Source: Bathynomus jamesi (taxonomy: Eukaryota > Arthropoda > Malacostraca > Isopoda > Cirolanidae). Taken from it: 64,000 nucleotides of DNA. Below, piece by piece: positions 1 to 9,434 of the stretch (its first letter is position 1; each line of letters begins with the position of its first letter). The DNA is taken from NCBI GenBank assembly GCA_023014485.1, contig JAJOZX010001003.1, positions 372,001-436,000 on the forward strand. The letters run 5' to 3'. Under the pieces are notes generated by a model. It ran no database searches. It saw nothing but the letters and a program-made list of their open reading frames with translations, and had not been told where the DNA came from. The position numbers and the translations under genes were made by a program.

Positions 1-117
1 GCTCGTGTGCCCAAAGTGGCAAACCAGTATTTCCTAGCTTCCCTAGCTGGACTAAAATCTTGGTTTTTACTTGATATTCTACATAGCAATGGAAAATGTT
101 AAATAAACAGTTAAAAC

Positions 118-336
118 ATGGAAAGGGACAGAGATTTTATTCAAATCTCCAATTTTGTACACAGTGTTAAGGTTGTTAATGATGCGGCCGAGTGTGAAGT
201 ACAATTAATTGAAGATTTCGCAAATTGCATCACAACAGATGAAGAACAAAGCCAACAACTCCTGCAAGTTGTGGAATACCAAAGAAGTTTGTTGCCATCT
301 TTTAAAAAGAGTCCCTTAGTTGAACTACTAAAATAG
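118..336 (+). pseudogene. C-terminal fragment of a hAT-like DDE transposase
   Basis: A 72-codon open frame resembles the last ~70 residues of the transposase at 10002-11507. Both show a 'VxND...E..V.LI.DF' run, then an acidic stretch, then 'LLQVVE'/'ILQVIA' and a short basic tail before the stop. I see nothing upstream in the window encoding the catalytic part, so this is the 3' end of a truncated copy or of one that starts outside the window. The family link comes from the two sequences here; the hAT assignment is inferred from the other copy. Confidence 0.45.
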
Positions 337-339
337 CTT

Positions 340-1330
340 CAATCATTATATTATCAGTATTCACATTTTATTTCATAGATTCATTTGCTTTATTAAGTAA
401 TTTTTCTGTTCAAGGTATTGTATGTTTGTTGAATAAAAAAAAAAAGATGGGGCTCAAGAGCTGGCATGAAATGTTCAATCTCTTGAGTTGTTCCCACCTT
501 GGAAATATTGTGAGTCTCAAATAGATTCCAAGACCCATTGCCGCGAAGCTGCATTGGGATGATGCTTCACAGGTGGCGGTAACACCTATTCTCTAAATCC
601 CATTTAAGACAAAATGTAGAAGAAAATGTTAAAAAAATAGACATTTTTGCCTTTTAATTTTCTATTTTGGTACAAAAGCATAGTAAATTAGGTATCAATC
701 GATAGTTATTTTAATTTTCTACCCAAAACTGTACATCGAATGAGGTTATAATAAAATGCAAGAAATATATAACCGAAAGACTTCCGAAAATCGACAATTT
801 TTTATATAGAAAAGGGAAAAATTGGTTTTGTAGACGTAGGGGGTCCGAAATTTTCATCGAATGGAAAATAATTGCTATTTTCTTACTTAGAGCAACAGGC
901 ATAATGATATTAGGAGGTTGGATCCGGGAATAAAAGAAGTTGGTCAAAAATGGGACACTCTAATGATGACCTATCCGTCCCAGGTGGAGCAACAAGGCTG
1001 ACCTTCGTCAGAATGAATAATACGGGGAAAGGGAAATTCGGGTTACCAGTATTCAAGTATATGAGTATAATTATACAGTATGTAGGCAGTAAAATGCCAC
1101 CCCATTTATTTAGGAAGATCTGTGTTCATCGCAGGTAGCCAGACTATCTCTGAAGGCAAACCACTAATCTCGCCATCAGAGGGACTGTCAGAGATCACTA
1201 AGTATGGCCTAGGAAAAAGGCTTCTGGTTCGCAGCTGAAAGGACTCAAAGAACACATTTTCTTCGGGTCAGGAAATCAATTAAAAATGTACGTACAGTAA
1301 AAATGTTCCTTAAAACTTTGTTACGTCATA
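340..1330. other. No recognised gene
   Basis: AT-rich sequence with only short open frames (711-947 minus, 950-1138 plus) that show no recognisable motif. No RNA gene or clear repeat boundary was seen. Confidence 0.4.
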
Positions 1331-1518
1331 GCCAATGTCGTAACACCGCTTCCCGTTGATCAGCGAAGTTAAGCGACATTGGATCTGGGTAGTAATTGGA
1401 TGGGAGACCGTCCTCCGTGTCCAGATTATGTAGCGACCCGTTGTTCGGATCCCACGTAAAGCTGTAGGTCCCCTCCGTCATATGACCTTAGATGTTGCGA
1501 AGGAGGTTAAGCAACCCC
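1331..1518 (+). repeat. 5S-rRNA-derived SINE (SINE3-like), copy 1
   Basis: The first ~110 bases follow the eukaryotic 5S rRNA gene: the block around 'ATCAGCGAAGTTAAGCGAC' and the block around 'GTAGTAATTGGATGGGAGACC' match the internal promoter (A box to C box). The 5' end is diverged from true 5S. A non-5S tail follows (from about 1430) containing 'GGATCCCACGTAAAGCTGTAGG' and ending near 'AAGCAACCCC'. The same head-plus-tail arrangement recurs in reverse at 45398-46187, and tail pieces at 19739-19805 and 63085-63130. A 5S head with an unrelated tail defines SINE3-type retroposons. It is not a functional 5S gene. Confidence 0.8.
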
Positions 1519-2018
1519 AATCATTGTTATCAAACTTTTGGGCACGATTTTACATAAGATAGTAAGAGCGTTAATAACAACAAACAAAAAAAAACGTATG
1601 AAAATTTATGCATGCACAGCACTCTTCATACGCAAATCCTAATCTTAATTAGGGTATAGAAATAACAAATGCATCGTAAAAAAATATGCACAAAATTCTC
1701 TGTAAAAAAACAAAGAGAATAATTTTAAGATGAATGAAAATTAACTAAACAGGTAAATGTTTGCGTTTCATTAGATTTCATCGCGCGAACAATATTTATC
1801 AGAGCTTTCGTTGGTTCATAGAGTGAGGCTGGCTTTATCATGAAGTGGTGAATGAGATAATGTGACTTCTACAGTATAATGTGGCGTAGTTTCGGTATGT
1901 GGTGAAAGAGGTTATGTGATATAACAACCGTGTGGTTTTATCAAGATGAAAGAAAATTACTTTGTGTTTAAAAATGATTATAATAACAACTATGTCGGAA
2001 CGACATCAATGTCTCCTC
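1519..2018. other. No recognised gene
   Basis: AT-rich DNA between the SINE and the split interspersed repeat. No coding or RNA signal seen. Confidence 0.4.
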
Positions 2019-2148
2019 CTCTATTTGTGGCCTTGACCTTTGGTGCAAGAACCCGAGTCTTCCTAGCGATACATTGTTATGTGATGACCTATATCTGTGT
2101 TAAGTTCCATTAATTTATGTTCAGGGGTTCAAAAATTATGGTGTAGAT
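2019..2148 (+). repeat. Interspersed repeat monomer, left part of a split array
   Basis: A ~130-bp monomer containing 'TTGACCTTTGGTGCA' and ending in 'TTCA...AAATTATGGTGTAGA'. Two further diverged monomers with the same landmarks continue at 5436-5790, directly after the hAT element, so the hAT interrupted an array of at least three units. Confidence 0.6.
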
Positions 2149-2624
2149 CAGTGGTTCCCAACCTAGGGTCCGCGAAGGTAGTACTGGGGTCCATGAGTTA
2201 TGTTCAATATTTCAAAAGGCTCCAACGGAAATCTACATTTACCCACGATAAAGTTGCTCAGGCTAAAATTTCAAGTTTCCTTGCTCTTGGATGGAATTAT
2301 ATTATCTCAGTATGGCAACACTGGTCATCTCATGTTGATCACAAGCTCTGATTGGCTGTTGATGACATCATAGGAATTTCTGGGACGTGATTGGTGAACC
2401 AGAACCATATGTCAGGCAGTTACAGTACCCGAATTGAATACGTTCAGTACGTGATCGACCTTGGACAAGGTGGTACTGTTTCGAGTCCAGAGTGACAGCC
2501 AAAATTAAGCGACTAGTACCAGTGAACAGTGCTTAAGTGTCTGTACGCTTACTTAATTTGTTTACTTATTTGCATTACATCCGTGACAGAAATTTATGTC
2601 ATTTCATATGAACCCCTGATAATT

Positions 2625-5136
2625 ATGGATCGGTGGTTAAAATCTGGATCAACCTTAAAACGGAAAAATAGTGATAACACAGATAAAGGTGCAACATGTT
2701 CAAATGAAAAAACACTGACTCATCAATCAAAACGCAAAAATCGCAAATATTGTAATGACTATATATCCTCTGGATTTATATGCACAGGTCCTAAAGATGA
2801 ACAGAAGTCATGAAACATTAGCCAATGAAAGTATGAAGCCAGCCAAACTTTGCTGGCATCTAGAAACAAAACATAAAGAACACATCAACAAACCTGTTAA
2901 ATATTTTTATAGAAGACAATTAGAACTACGTGCAAGACAAAAATCAATAGAAAAAAATAGCAACTGGTTGTAATAATGAAAATGCTGTGTTTGTTTCGTA
3001 TGAAATGTCCCTATTAATAGCAAAGACTAGAAAACCACATACAATAGCAGAGGAACTAATTCTACCTGCTGCTAAAGCAATTACATCTAGAATGCTGTGA
3101 GACAAAGCAGCAAAAAATTATAATTTGATTTCATTATCAAACACCACTGTGAAGCGACGAATTGAAGACCTGTCTGATAATGTTAAAAACTAGCTAGTGA
3201 AAAAGGTGCTCAAAAGTGAATATTATTCTTTGCAATTAGATGAAAGTACAGATGTTTCTAACATTGCTGATTTGCTTGCATTCATACGGTACAAATCCGA
3301 TGGTAAAATTAGTGAAAATTTTCTATTCTGCCCGTCATTGCCAACACATACTACCGGTGAGGCTATTTTTAATAGTTTGAATGATTTCATAATTGCAAGT
3401 GAAATTAGGTGGTCAAAATGTGAAGGAGTCAGTATTGATGGGGCTCCTGCAATGTCAGGAAAGTACAATGGACTCATTGCAAATATTTGAGCTATCATGA
3501 CAAATGGACTCATTGCTGCATACATAGAGAATCATTGGCAGCAAGAAAGATACCAGCAAAATTGAAAACTACGCTGAATGAGGCAGTGAAAGTGGTTAAT
3601 TTTATCAAAGCTCATCCTTTAAATTCACTACTTTTAATGTTCTTCGTGAAGAGATGGATAGTGCGCATGAACAACTGCTCTTACATTCTCAAGCCTTATT
3701 CGTGGCTTGAATTGCTTGATGAAATACGAATTTGAGTTGCGTGATGAAATACAAATATTTCTCGTGATAAAACATTTCAAGGAAGTGTTTCAATAATTTT
3801 TCGTGGCTGGTGTCATATTTGTCTAATATTTTTACATATTTGAATGGCCTAAATTTGAGCATGCATGGGAGAGCTGTAACTATTTTTAAAGTTGAAAATA
3901 AAGTGGAAGCCATGATTATGAAATTAGACTCGTCGTCAGAACGTCTTCAAAAGGTGTGTTTGAATCATTTCCAACACTCAATGATTTTCTTACAGCGTCC
4001 GATGATGACCTCTCTGAAGAAATAAGAAACGTTATCATTCAGCATTTGCAGAGTTTGAAGAACAGTTTTAGGATTATTTTCCTTTTCCTGATGCCAGTAA
4101 CAAGTGGATTAGGAATCCATTTAATGTAGATGTAAAAAATGTAAAAGATTTAACTGCAAATGAAGAAAATAGGGATCTTTTCCGTTTCATGTACTGTTTC
4201 CGATTTTGTTGAAAATAAGATATTTAATGTAGATTTTTACGCTGATTTAAAAAATATGTTTTTTTTTTGAGAAATGAGCGGTTCAAAAGTTATGTTTGTT
4301 ATTGTAATTTTGTATTAGGTCAAAAACTATAACAATACATCTGAAAACTAATACAAGAGTTATTGTATTCTTTAGTAATATTGGCTATGTCACTAAGTAT
4401 TTGTGTGAATAGATTTCGACCGTTATTTTTCTGTCCGGTTAAGTTAAATGAATGGTCGGTTAGGTCAACTAAATACCAGGTTAGGTTAACTGAATGCCCG
4501 GTTAGGTCAACTGAATGCCCGGTTAGGTCAACTGTACGCCCTTGATGATTGGTTAAGTCGTGACATTTTCGTTAGTTTTAACGAAAATATCACAACTTAA
4601 CCTAACCAATCGTCAAGGGCATACAGCTGACCTAACCGGGTATTCAATTAACCTAACCGAGCATTCAGTTGACCTAACCGGATATTCAGTTGACCTAACC
4701 TAACCTAACTTTTGAACCGCTCATTTCTCCAAAACAAGACATACATTTTTGAAGTCAGCGTAAACATCTACATTAAATATCATATTTTCAACAAACTCGG
4801 AAGCAGTACATGAAACGGAAAAGATCCGAAAATAGCCTTGTTGAACTTTCATGTGACACCTCGTTGAGGTCAAGTTTCATTCAGTACAACGTATCAGACT
4901 TTTGGTTGCATGTGAAAAAAAAAGAGTACCCTGAACTGGCATCCAAAGCACTGAAGTATTTAATGCCGTTCCCCACTATATATTTATGTGAGCAGGCGTT
5001 CTCCCAGCTCTTTTATATAAAATATAAATGTGGAAACCGGATGAATGTAGAACCTGATCTATGCTTAAAACTGTCTACCATTGGACCTGAAATGCGGAAC
5101 ATAGTATCAACAAAGCAACATCAACCATCATATTAA
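2625..5136 (+). pseudogene. hAT transposase, ZBED5/FAM200-like, inactivated
   Basis: Pieces of one transposase lie in order in shifting frames. 2625-2973 has an 'MDRWL' start, a lysine-rich segment and a BED-finger-like region ('MKPAKLCWHLETKH', with H...H spacing). 3197-3490 has 'LQLDESTDVS', the usual region of the first catalytic aspartate, and 'GVSIDGAPAMSG', matching the second (D-G-A-P-A-M). 4810-5136 is the hAT C-terminal dimerisation domain ('YPELASKALKYLMPFPT', 'CEQAFSQL'). Several stops and frameshifts, plus a 655-bp insertion, break it. The family match is from recalled motif patterns of ZBED5/FAM200-type hAT proteins; the loss of function is seen directly. Confidence 0.8.
4173..4827. 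mobile_element. Foldback/MITE element with exact 8-bp target duplication
   Basis: The termini are perfect inverted repeats starting GGATCTTTTCCGTTTCATGT, and complementarity continues inward over much of the element to a centre near 4580 ('TTTTCGTTAGTTTTAACGAAAA'). The left arm has ~140 bp of extra unpaired sequence. The arms carry several ~23-bp near-repeats with GGTTAGGTCAACT. GAAAATAG flanks it at 4165-4172 and 4828-4835, and deleting one copy plus the insert restores an open frame through the hAT transposase (…NEEN-SLVELSCD…). The 8-bp duplication is typical of hAT-mobilised or foldback elements. Confidence 0.85.
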
Positions 5137-5435
5137 ACAAGTAAGTTTTTTAATACTGCTGTTTTTTAATTGCATACTCAGTTATATGTCTTTTATTTGA
5201 TAGTGAAAAGTGGGAAAACGAGTTAACCATTTACTGCATAAACGAACGAATTTGTAACCTGTCAAATACACGCATTCATAACTTAATCCCACAAAAAATT
5301 AGTGCAGTAAAGGGTTAATTATTAATTAATAAAAACAGTTTGTTCGGTAGACGGAATCTTTCAAAAACATGGGGTCCGTGGGAAAAAAATAAAAATAAAA
5401 GGGGTCCTTGGTGGTGAAAAGGTTGGGAACCACTG

Positions 5436-5790
5436 GATAGACCTTAATTTGATTTATGGCCTCTATTTGTGATCCTGACCTTTGGTGCAGGGACTTGAGT
5501 CTTGCTGAAAACGCATCGTCTTATGATCATCCATGTGTCTGTTTAGTTTCAGCAATTTATGTTGAGTGGTTCAAACGTTATGGTGTGGACCTCCATTTGA
5601 TCTTTGAACTTTGATACAGAAACCTGATTCTTGCTCCCGAGATATTGTCTTTTTATTTCTCATGTGTGTTTGAAGTTTCATCTTTTATGTTGTGTGGTTC
5701 AAAAGTTATAGCCCGGACACGAAAGTGTGACGAACAGACGGACGAATGAATGGAGAAGTGCAATTCGGTATGGCCCCCTCCAAATTTATT
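5436..5790 (+). repeat. Interspersed repeat monomers, right part of split array
   Basis: Two diverged monomers, each with 'TTTGGTGCAG'/'TTTGATACAG' followed by 'TTTATGTT…TGGTTCAAA…TTATGG'. The last ends in 'GCCCGGACACGAAAGTG' and 'GACGAACAGACGGACGAATG', a motif I recall from widespread invertebrate interspersed repeats. It continues the monomer at 2019-2148. Confidence 0.55.
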
Positions 5791-5798
5791 TGGTTGGA

Positions 5799-5819
5799 AT
5801 AATAATAATAATAATAATG

Positions 5820-5852
<33 letters not shown>

Positions 5853-5854
5853 TT
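5799..5854. repeat. (AAT)n microsatellite
   Basis: About 18 AAT units with one interruption (TGATAA). Confidence 0.9.
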
Positions 5855-6073
5855 ATGCTCCACTGGGCAAGCCTTTGATTACGTCATAAAAATCACCCTC
5901 ATGTATTTTCATGAGATACCCTTGCAACGTTTTCATCTCATCTTACTGAGCATGACGTCAACATCCTCTCTGAGACGTAAGTTTCACCTTAACCTGGTAC
6001 AATTTCTCCTTTTTTTCACTTAGAATAACGTCATTTTTTTATGTTAGCCCTGCCTTTTTGACAGTATCTACAG

Positions 6074-6076
6074 TAT

Positions 6077-6126
<50 letters not shown>
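6074..6126. repeat. (CA)n(TA)n compound microsatellite
   Basis: A CA run followed directly by a TA run. A further long TA run lies at about 6323-6380. Confidence 0.9.
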
Positions 6127-6128
<2 letters not shown>

Positions 6129-6284
6129 GCTGCAAACCCACAAGGAAAAAGAAAAACGATTCCAAGGCCTTTCGTGTATTCAGAGCTACACCTCGTCAGG
6201 GAGGTGATTCCCTGACGAGGTGTAGCTCTGAATACACGAAAGGCCTTGGAATCGTTTTTCTTTTTCCTTGTGGATTTGCAGCAT
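6127..6284. repeat. 158-bp near-perfect palindrome
   Basis: The left arm (6127-6205) begins ATGCTGCAAACCCACAAGG and the right arm (6206-6284) is its reverse complement with one or two changes. The centre is 'GGGAGGTGATTCCC'. TA microsatellites lie on both sides. It would form a ~75-bp hairpin. Origin not recognised. Confidence 0.85.
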
Positions 6285-6324
6285 TCGTTCATTTCACGTG
6301 TTTAATTGTGAAATTAATCCACAT

Positions 6325-6381
<57 letters not shown>

Positions 6382-6462
6382 GGACATATGAACTTTTTCT
6401 TATTTAAGGTCAAATCAAATTACGATTGCTAAAAACAACATGAAGAGACCAGAACTGCTGAC

Positions 6463-6689
6463 CTTGGAGCTAAATAAAGGTGACTGCTGCTGCAACTGCC
6501 TCTTGTTTCCCATCGGGTCAGGAATGTCCAACCGGATGCACATCATCTTCGCCAAGAATCCGAACACAATTTTCTTGACTAACGCTGGTACTTCTATGCC
6601 ACGCATTCCCCTGTGGTGAATGTTCAGCGTGACCACTGAGAGTCCCGTTGCGAAAGAGACCAAAGAAATTGTTACCCCGTAATAAAGCC
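6463..6689 (-). CDS. Exon of a nicotinic acetylcholine receptor-like channel subunit (TM3 and start of cytoplasmic loop)
   Basis: Read on the minus strand, a splice acceptor (TATCTTTTCAG) precedes an exon encoding 'YYGVTISLVSFATGLSVVTL', a hydrophobic segment like TM3 of Cys-loop receptors. 'NIHHRG', then 'VPALVKKIVFGFLAK', follow, like the start of the TM3-TM4 intracellular loop in nAChR subunits ('LNxHHRG…VP'). The frame runs 75 codons to a possible donor (CCAAG|GTCAGC at 6463/6462). No stop interrupts the exon. Other exons (ligand-binding region, TM1/TM2, TM4) were not found, so introns are long or this is an orphan exon. nAChR is preferred over GABA or glycine receptors because of NIHHRG. 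Confidence 0.65.
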
Positions 6690-7375
6690 CTGAAAAGATA
6701 GGACCACGGGTAAATATTCGAAGAATTATGAAATTAAAGTGAAAAAATTTTCAACACTTTTTTTTTTTCATTATTTAACTTTCCTTTTGTAAGCTAAATA
6801 ATTGTTTATTTACACATTACAAAAACAAAAGTGGGATTTTGAGGTTGGCCACAAATATACTAAAAGCGACACAGTTACATATAATTGTGACTAAAACATT
6901 TGATGGTATTTGAATTTTATATAAAAAAAGTACTGAAAATTAAATGTAATATGTTTTTATAGTTCTTATAATTTAAGATTTCTTTTTTATCTGCATAACA
7001 CTAACGATCTGCACAATACATGAGCTCTAATTATGCACAACTGATTGTTGCAACTTCGCAGTAATGCGCGATATTATTTTCAAATTTATACTAAACTGGA
7101 ATAACGGGGAGATTTTGGATTATCGTGAACAGTGCCTGTTTTCTCAAATATGTTCAAAATATGCAAAAATGATCTTTGATTTGGTACATTCCTGGCTCCA
7201 GATTCCTTCTTGAATGCCACATCACACGCTTTTTACAATTCACATTTCATGCAAAATTATAATGAAAATGCCGACATATTTATTGTAATCTATGGTAAAA
7301 ATTCACCTTACGAAGTTATTTTGATCACAAACAATATAAAGTTGAACTCCAATTCCTGTAAAATTTCACCATGTA
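6690..7375. other. No gene seen; probable intron of the receptor gene
   Basis: AT-rich DNA upstream, in the minus-strand sense, of the receptor exon. A short open frame at 7210-7491 plus shows no recognisable motif and runs into the MITE at 7376. Confidence 0.4.
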
Positions 7376-7569
7376 CAGTGGCGCTCATAATTATTCGTAT
7401 AGAGAAATATTTCAGTTATATTCGTCTTTATCTTTTGTACCATGCATACATTAAAACCAAGCTCACCCTCTCGTCTATGTTAATTTCATAGCCATCCCCT
7501 ACCGAAAAGAAAAAAAATACATTACAATCAACATTGAGAATTCCTATGATGCGCGACTTTTGCGCCACC

Positions 7570-7572
<3 letters not shown>
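7376..7572. mobile_element. Short TA-flanked MITE (Tc1/mariner type)
   Basis: 197 bp starting CAGTGGCGCTCATAATTATTCG and ending TTTTGCGCCACCCTG, with TA on both sides. The outermost ~9 bases are imperfect inverted repeats (CAGTGGCGC / GCGCCACCCTG). No coding sequence. Confidence 0.6.

Positions 7573-7627
<55 letters not shown>
7573..7627. repeat. (TA)n microsatellite
   Basis: Uninterrupted TA run lying between the MITE end and the mariner left terminus. Confidence 0.95.
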
Positions 7628-7630
<3 letters not shown>

Positions 7631-7830
7631 GTCATCCCATAAGTAATGTCGTTTTTTAGATCGGAATTTGAAGGACAAAAAAAAAATCAACTAAAACTTT
7701 TTAATCTAGTATATATTTTCCATCGGAATCAATGACACTCTGCTAATGTCCTACAAGCTTTTCAATGCCATGTTTATAAATTCAGGCGGTTTTGAGGCAA
7801 AAAACGTACAAAGACTGGTGTGCAGGTCAT

Positions 7831-9250
7831 CTAAAGAATTACAGTATACTGTTTCTCGTCAAGATAGTTTTGCAGACTCCTGAAGAGATGATAATCTGAA
7901 GGCGCAAGGTCTGGAGGATGTGGAAGTTTTTCCCGCCCAATTTCCTCAATTTTTGCAGAAGTGATCCGAGCGGTATGAGGACGTGCGTTGTTGTGGTGGA
8001 ACACGATTCCTTTCCGATTAACCAAAGAAGGTCTCTTTTCTTTTAGTGGAGTGTTCAGTCGATCCAGTTGTTGACAGTAGACTTGAGCGGTGATTGTTTG
8101 GTTGTGTGGTAAGGTTTCAAAGTGTATTACACCCGTTGTACGTAAATTCCACCCAGTAAATTCCACCCCCGAAAAATCCACCCCCGAAAAATCCACCCCC
8201 GAAAAATCCACCCATGGTAAATTCCACCCATGGTAAATTCCACCCATGGTAAATTCCACCCATGGTAAATTCCACGCAAAGGGTTATCAAAAAAGTTTAC
8301 AGTTTATTAAAGTTTATTAAAAAGTTTATGCAAAATAAAAAAACTGGTAAAATATATAGGTTAGGTCAACTGTACACACTTGATGATTGGTTAGGTTTAG
8401 TTGTGATATTTTCGTTAAAACTAACGAAAATCACGCTAACTCAAAAACAAGTGATTTGCTATAGAAACGATAGTCAAAATCATTCAAATCACCTAAAAAC
8501 ACTCCAGAAAAACACTGTCCAGTGACTATCAAAAATTGACCTTAGAAAATAACAAAGTTATAATTGTTAAAATTCTTAAATTTTTTGATGGAATTTACCA
8601 TGGGTGGAATTTACCATGGGTGGAATTTACTATGGGTGGAATTTACTATGGGTGGAATTTACTGGGTGGAATTTACATGGAACCATTACACCACCTTTAT
8701 CCCACCAAACAGTAAGCAACACCTTCCGAGGGTGAAGATTTGGTTTTGGCTGTGGTGTTGCTGGTTCTCCGGCACAAACCCACTGTCGACAGCGCTTAAC
8801 ATTCTGGAGTTCACGGGAATGAAGAGCTGTGCTAATGTTTACCCGCACCCTCAGATTGTCGACCGACAATTCATGTGGCACCCATTTTCCTAACTTAGGC
8901 ACTTTCCCGAGTTGTTGCAAATGTCGATGGATGGTGGACCGGGATGAATTGAGTTTCTGGGCCAATTCTTCGACAGTTGTTGAACAGTCTTCTTCAAGTG
9001 CGGCTAACAGCAGGTCATCATCAAACTCAGCAGGGCGTCCAAAGCGTGCTGCCTCTGTCAAACAGCAGTCACTATTCCTAAACTTTTGAAACCATGTTTG
9101 ACATTTCCTCACATGCAGCATATCGTTGCCATAAACTTCCTGAATGTTTCGCGTTGCTTCAGTAGCACTATTCCCCTTTTTTGAACTCGTAAAGCATTAT
9201 ATGCCTGATATGCTCTTCTGATACGGCTATGTTTATGAGGGGTTCACATA
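7831..9250 (-). pseudogene. mariner DD34D transposase, broken
   Basis: Two halves are separated by the foldback insertion. The N-terminal half (9250 down to ~8693) has 'HIRHIMLYEF', a frameshift, then HTH segments ('TWFQKFRN', 'RSTIHRHLQQLGKVPKLGKW') and 'KVLLTVWWDKGG'. The C-terminal half (8125 down to 7831) starts 'IHFETLPHNQTITAQVYCQQ' and ends 'LAPSDYHLFRSLQNYL'. The usual block around the first aspartate (GDEKW) is deleted, and the second aspartate motif reads HNNARPH instead of HDNARPH. Removing the 551-bp insert and one GGTGTAAT copy rejoins 'WWDKGGV' to 'IHFETLP'. It cannot encode an active enzyme. Confidence 0.88.
8134..8684. mobile_element. Foldback element with tandem-repeat arms and exact 8-bp duplication
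   Basis: ATTACACC flanks the insert at 8126-8133 and 8685-8692, and the empty site restores the mariner frame. Both ends consist of inverted arrays: left, several copies of 'TAAATTCCACCCATGG' and 'AAAATCCACCCCCG' (8143-8275); right, the complementary 'CCATGGGTGGAATTTA' units (8588-8678). The middle holds 'GGTTAGGTCAACTGT', 'TTGATGATTGGTTAGG' and 'TTTTCGTTAAAACTAACGAAAA' (8359-8435), the same core as the foldback at 4173-4827. Arrayed inverted ends are typical of Drosophila FB-like elements. No protein is encoded. Confidence 0.88.
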
Positions 9251-9387
9251 AAGCAAAACACACGTCTTCACTGGTCAAGGTCTGTAAAGTATGTAGCGAA
9301 ACACGATAGATCTCCTCTTAGATATAACCTTCGGAAAATTTATGCTTAAACTGAGTAGGACTAGTTTAAACTTAATCTATCGTAAAA

Positions 9388-9390
<3 letters not shown>

Positions 9391-9431
<41 letters not shown>
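9391..9431. repeat. (TA)n microsatellite
   Basis: TA run that abuts the left terminus of the next transposon exactly. Confidence 0.95.

Positions 9432-9434
<3 letters not shown>

Larger units (their letters stand above)
2149..5435 (+). mobile_element. hAT DNA transposon (Charlie/Buster-like), degenerate
   Basis: The ends are inverted repeats: CAGTGGTTCCCAACC at 2149-2163 and its exact reverse complement at 5421-5435. This is the canonical terminal sequence of Charlie/Buster-type hAT elements. The target duplication is degraded (GTGTAGAT on the left, GATAGACC on the right). Removing the element joins 'ATGGTGTAGA' to 'CCTTAATTTG', matching the repeat monomer downstream. It carries a broken transposase (2625-5136) and a nested foldback insertion (4173-4827). 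Confidence 0.88.
7628..9390 (-). mobile_element. Inactive mariner element split by a foldback insertion
   Basis: The left terminus CAGGTCATCCCATAAGTAATGTCG follows a TA run and has the form of a mariner inverted repeat. I do not find its partner near 9390, so the 5' end of the element (minus-strand sense) is lost or heavily changed. A minus-strand transposase pseudogene occupies the interior, interrupted by the element at 8134-8684. Confidence 0.75.

Noticed and set aside
1331..1450. A functional 5S rRNA gene
   Set aside because: The first ~25 bases do not match 5S, the 3' end does not pair, and the same non-5S tail follows the head at another locus, so it is a SINE.
2097..2351. 84-codon ORF at the left end of the hAT
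   Set aside because: It spans the repeat/hAT junction, so it cannot be an ancestral gene; no motif.
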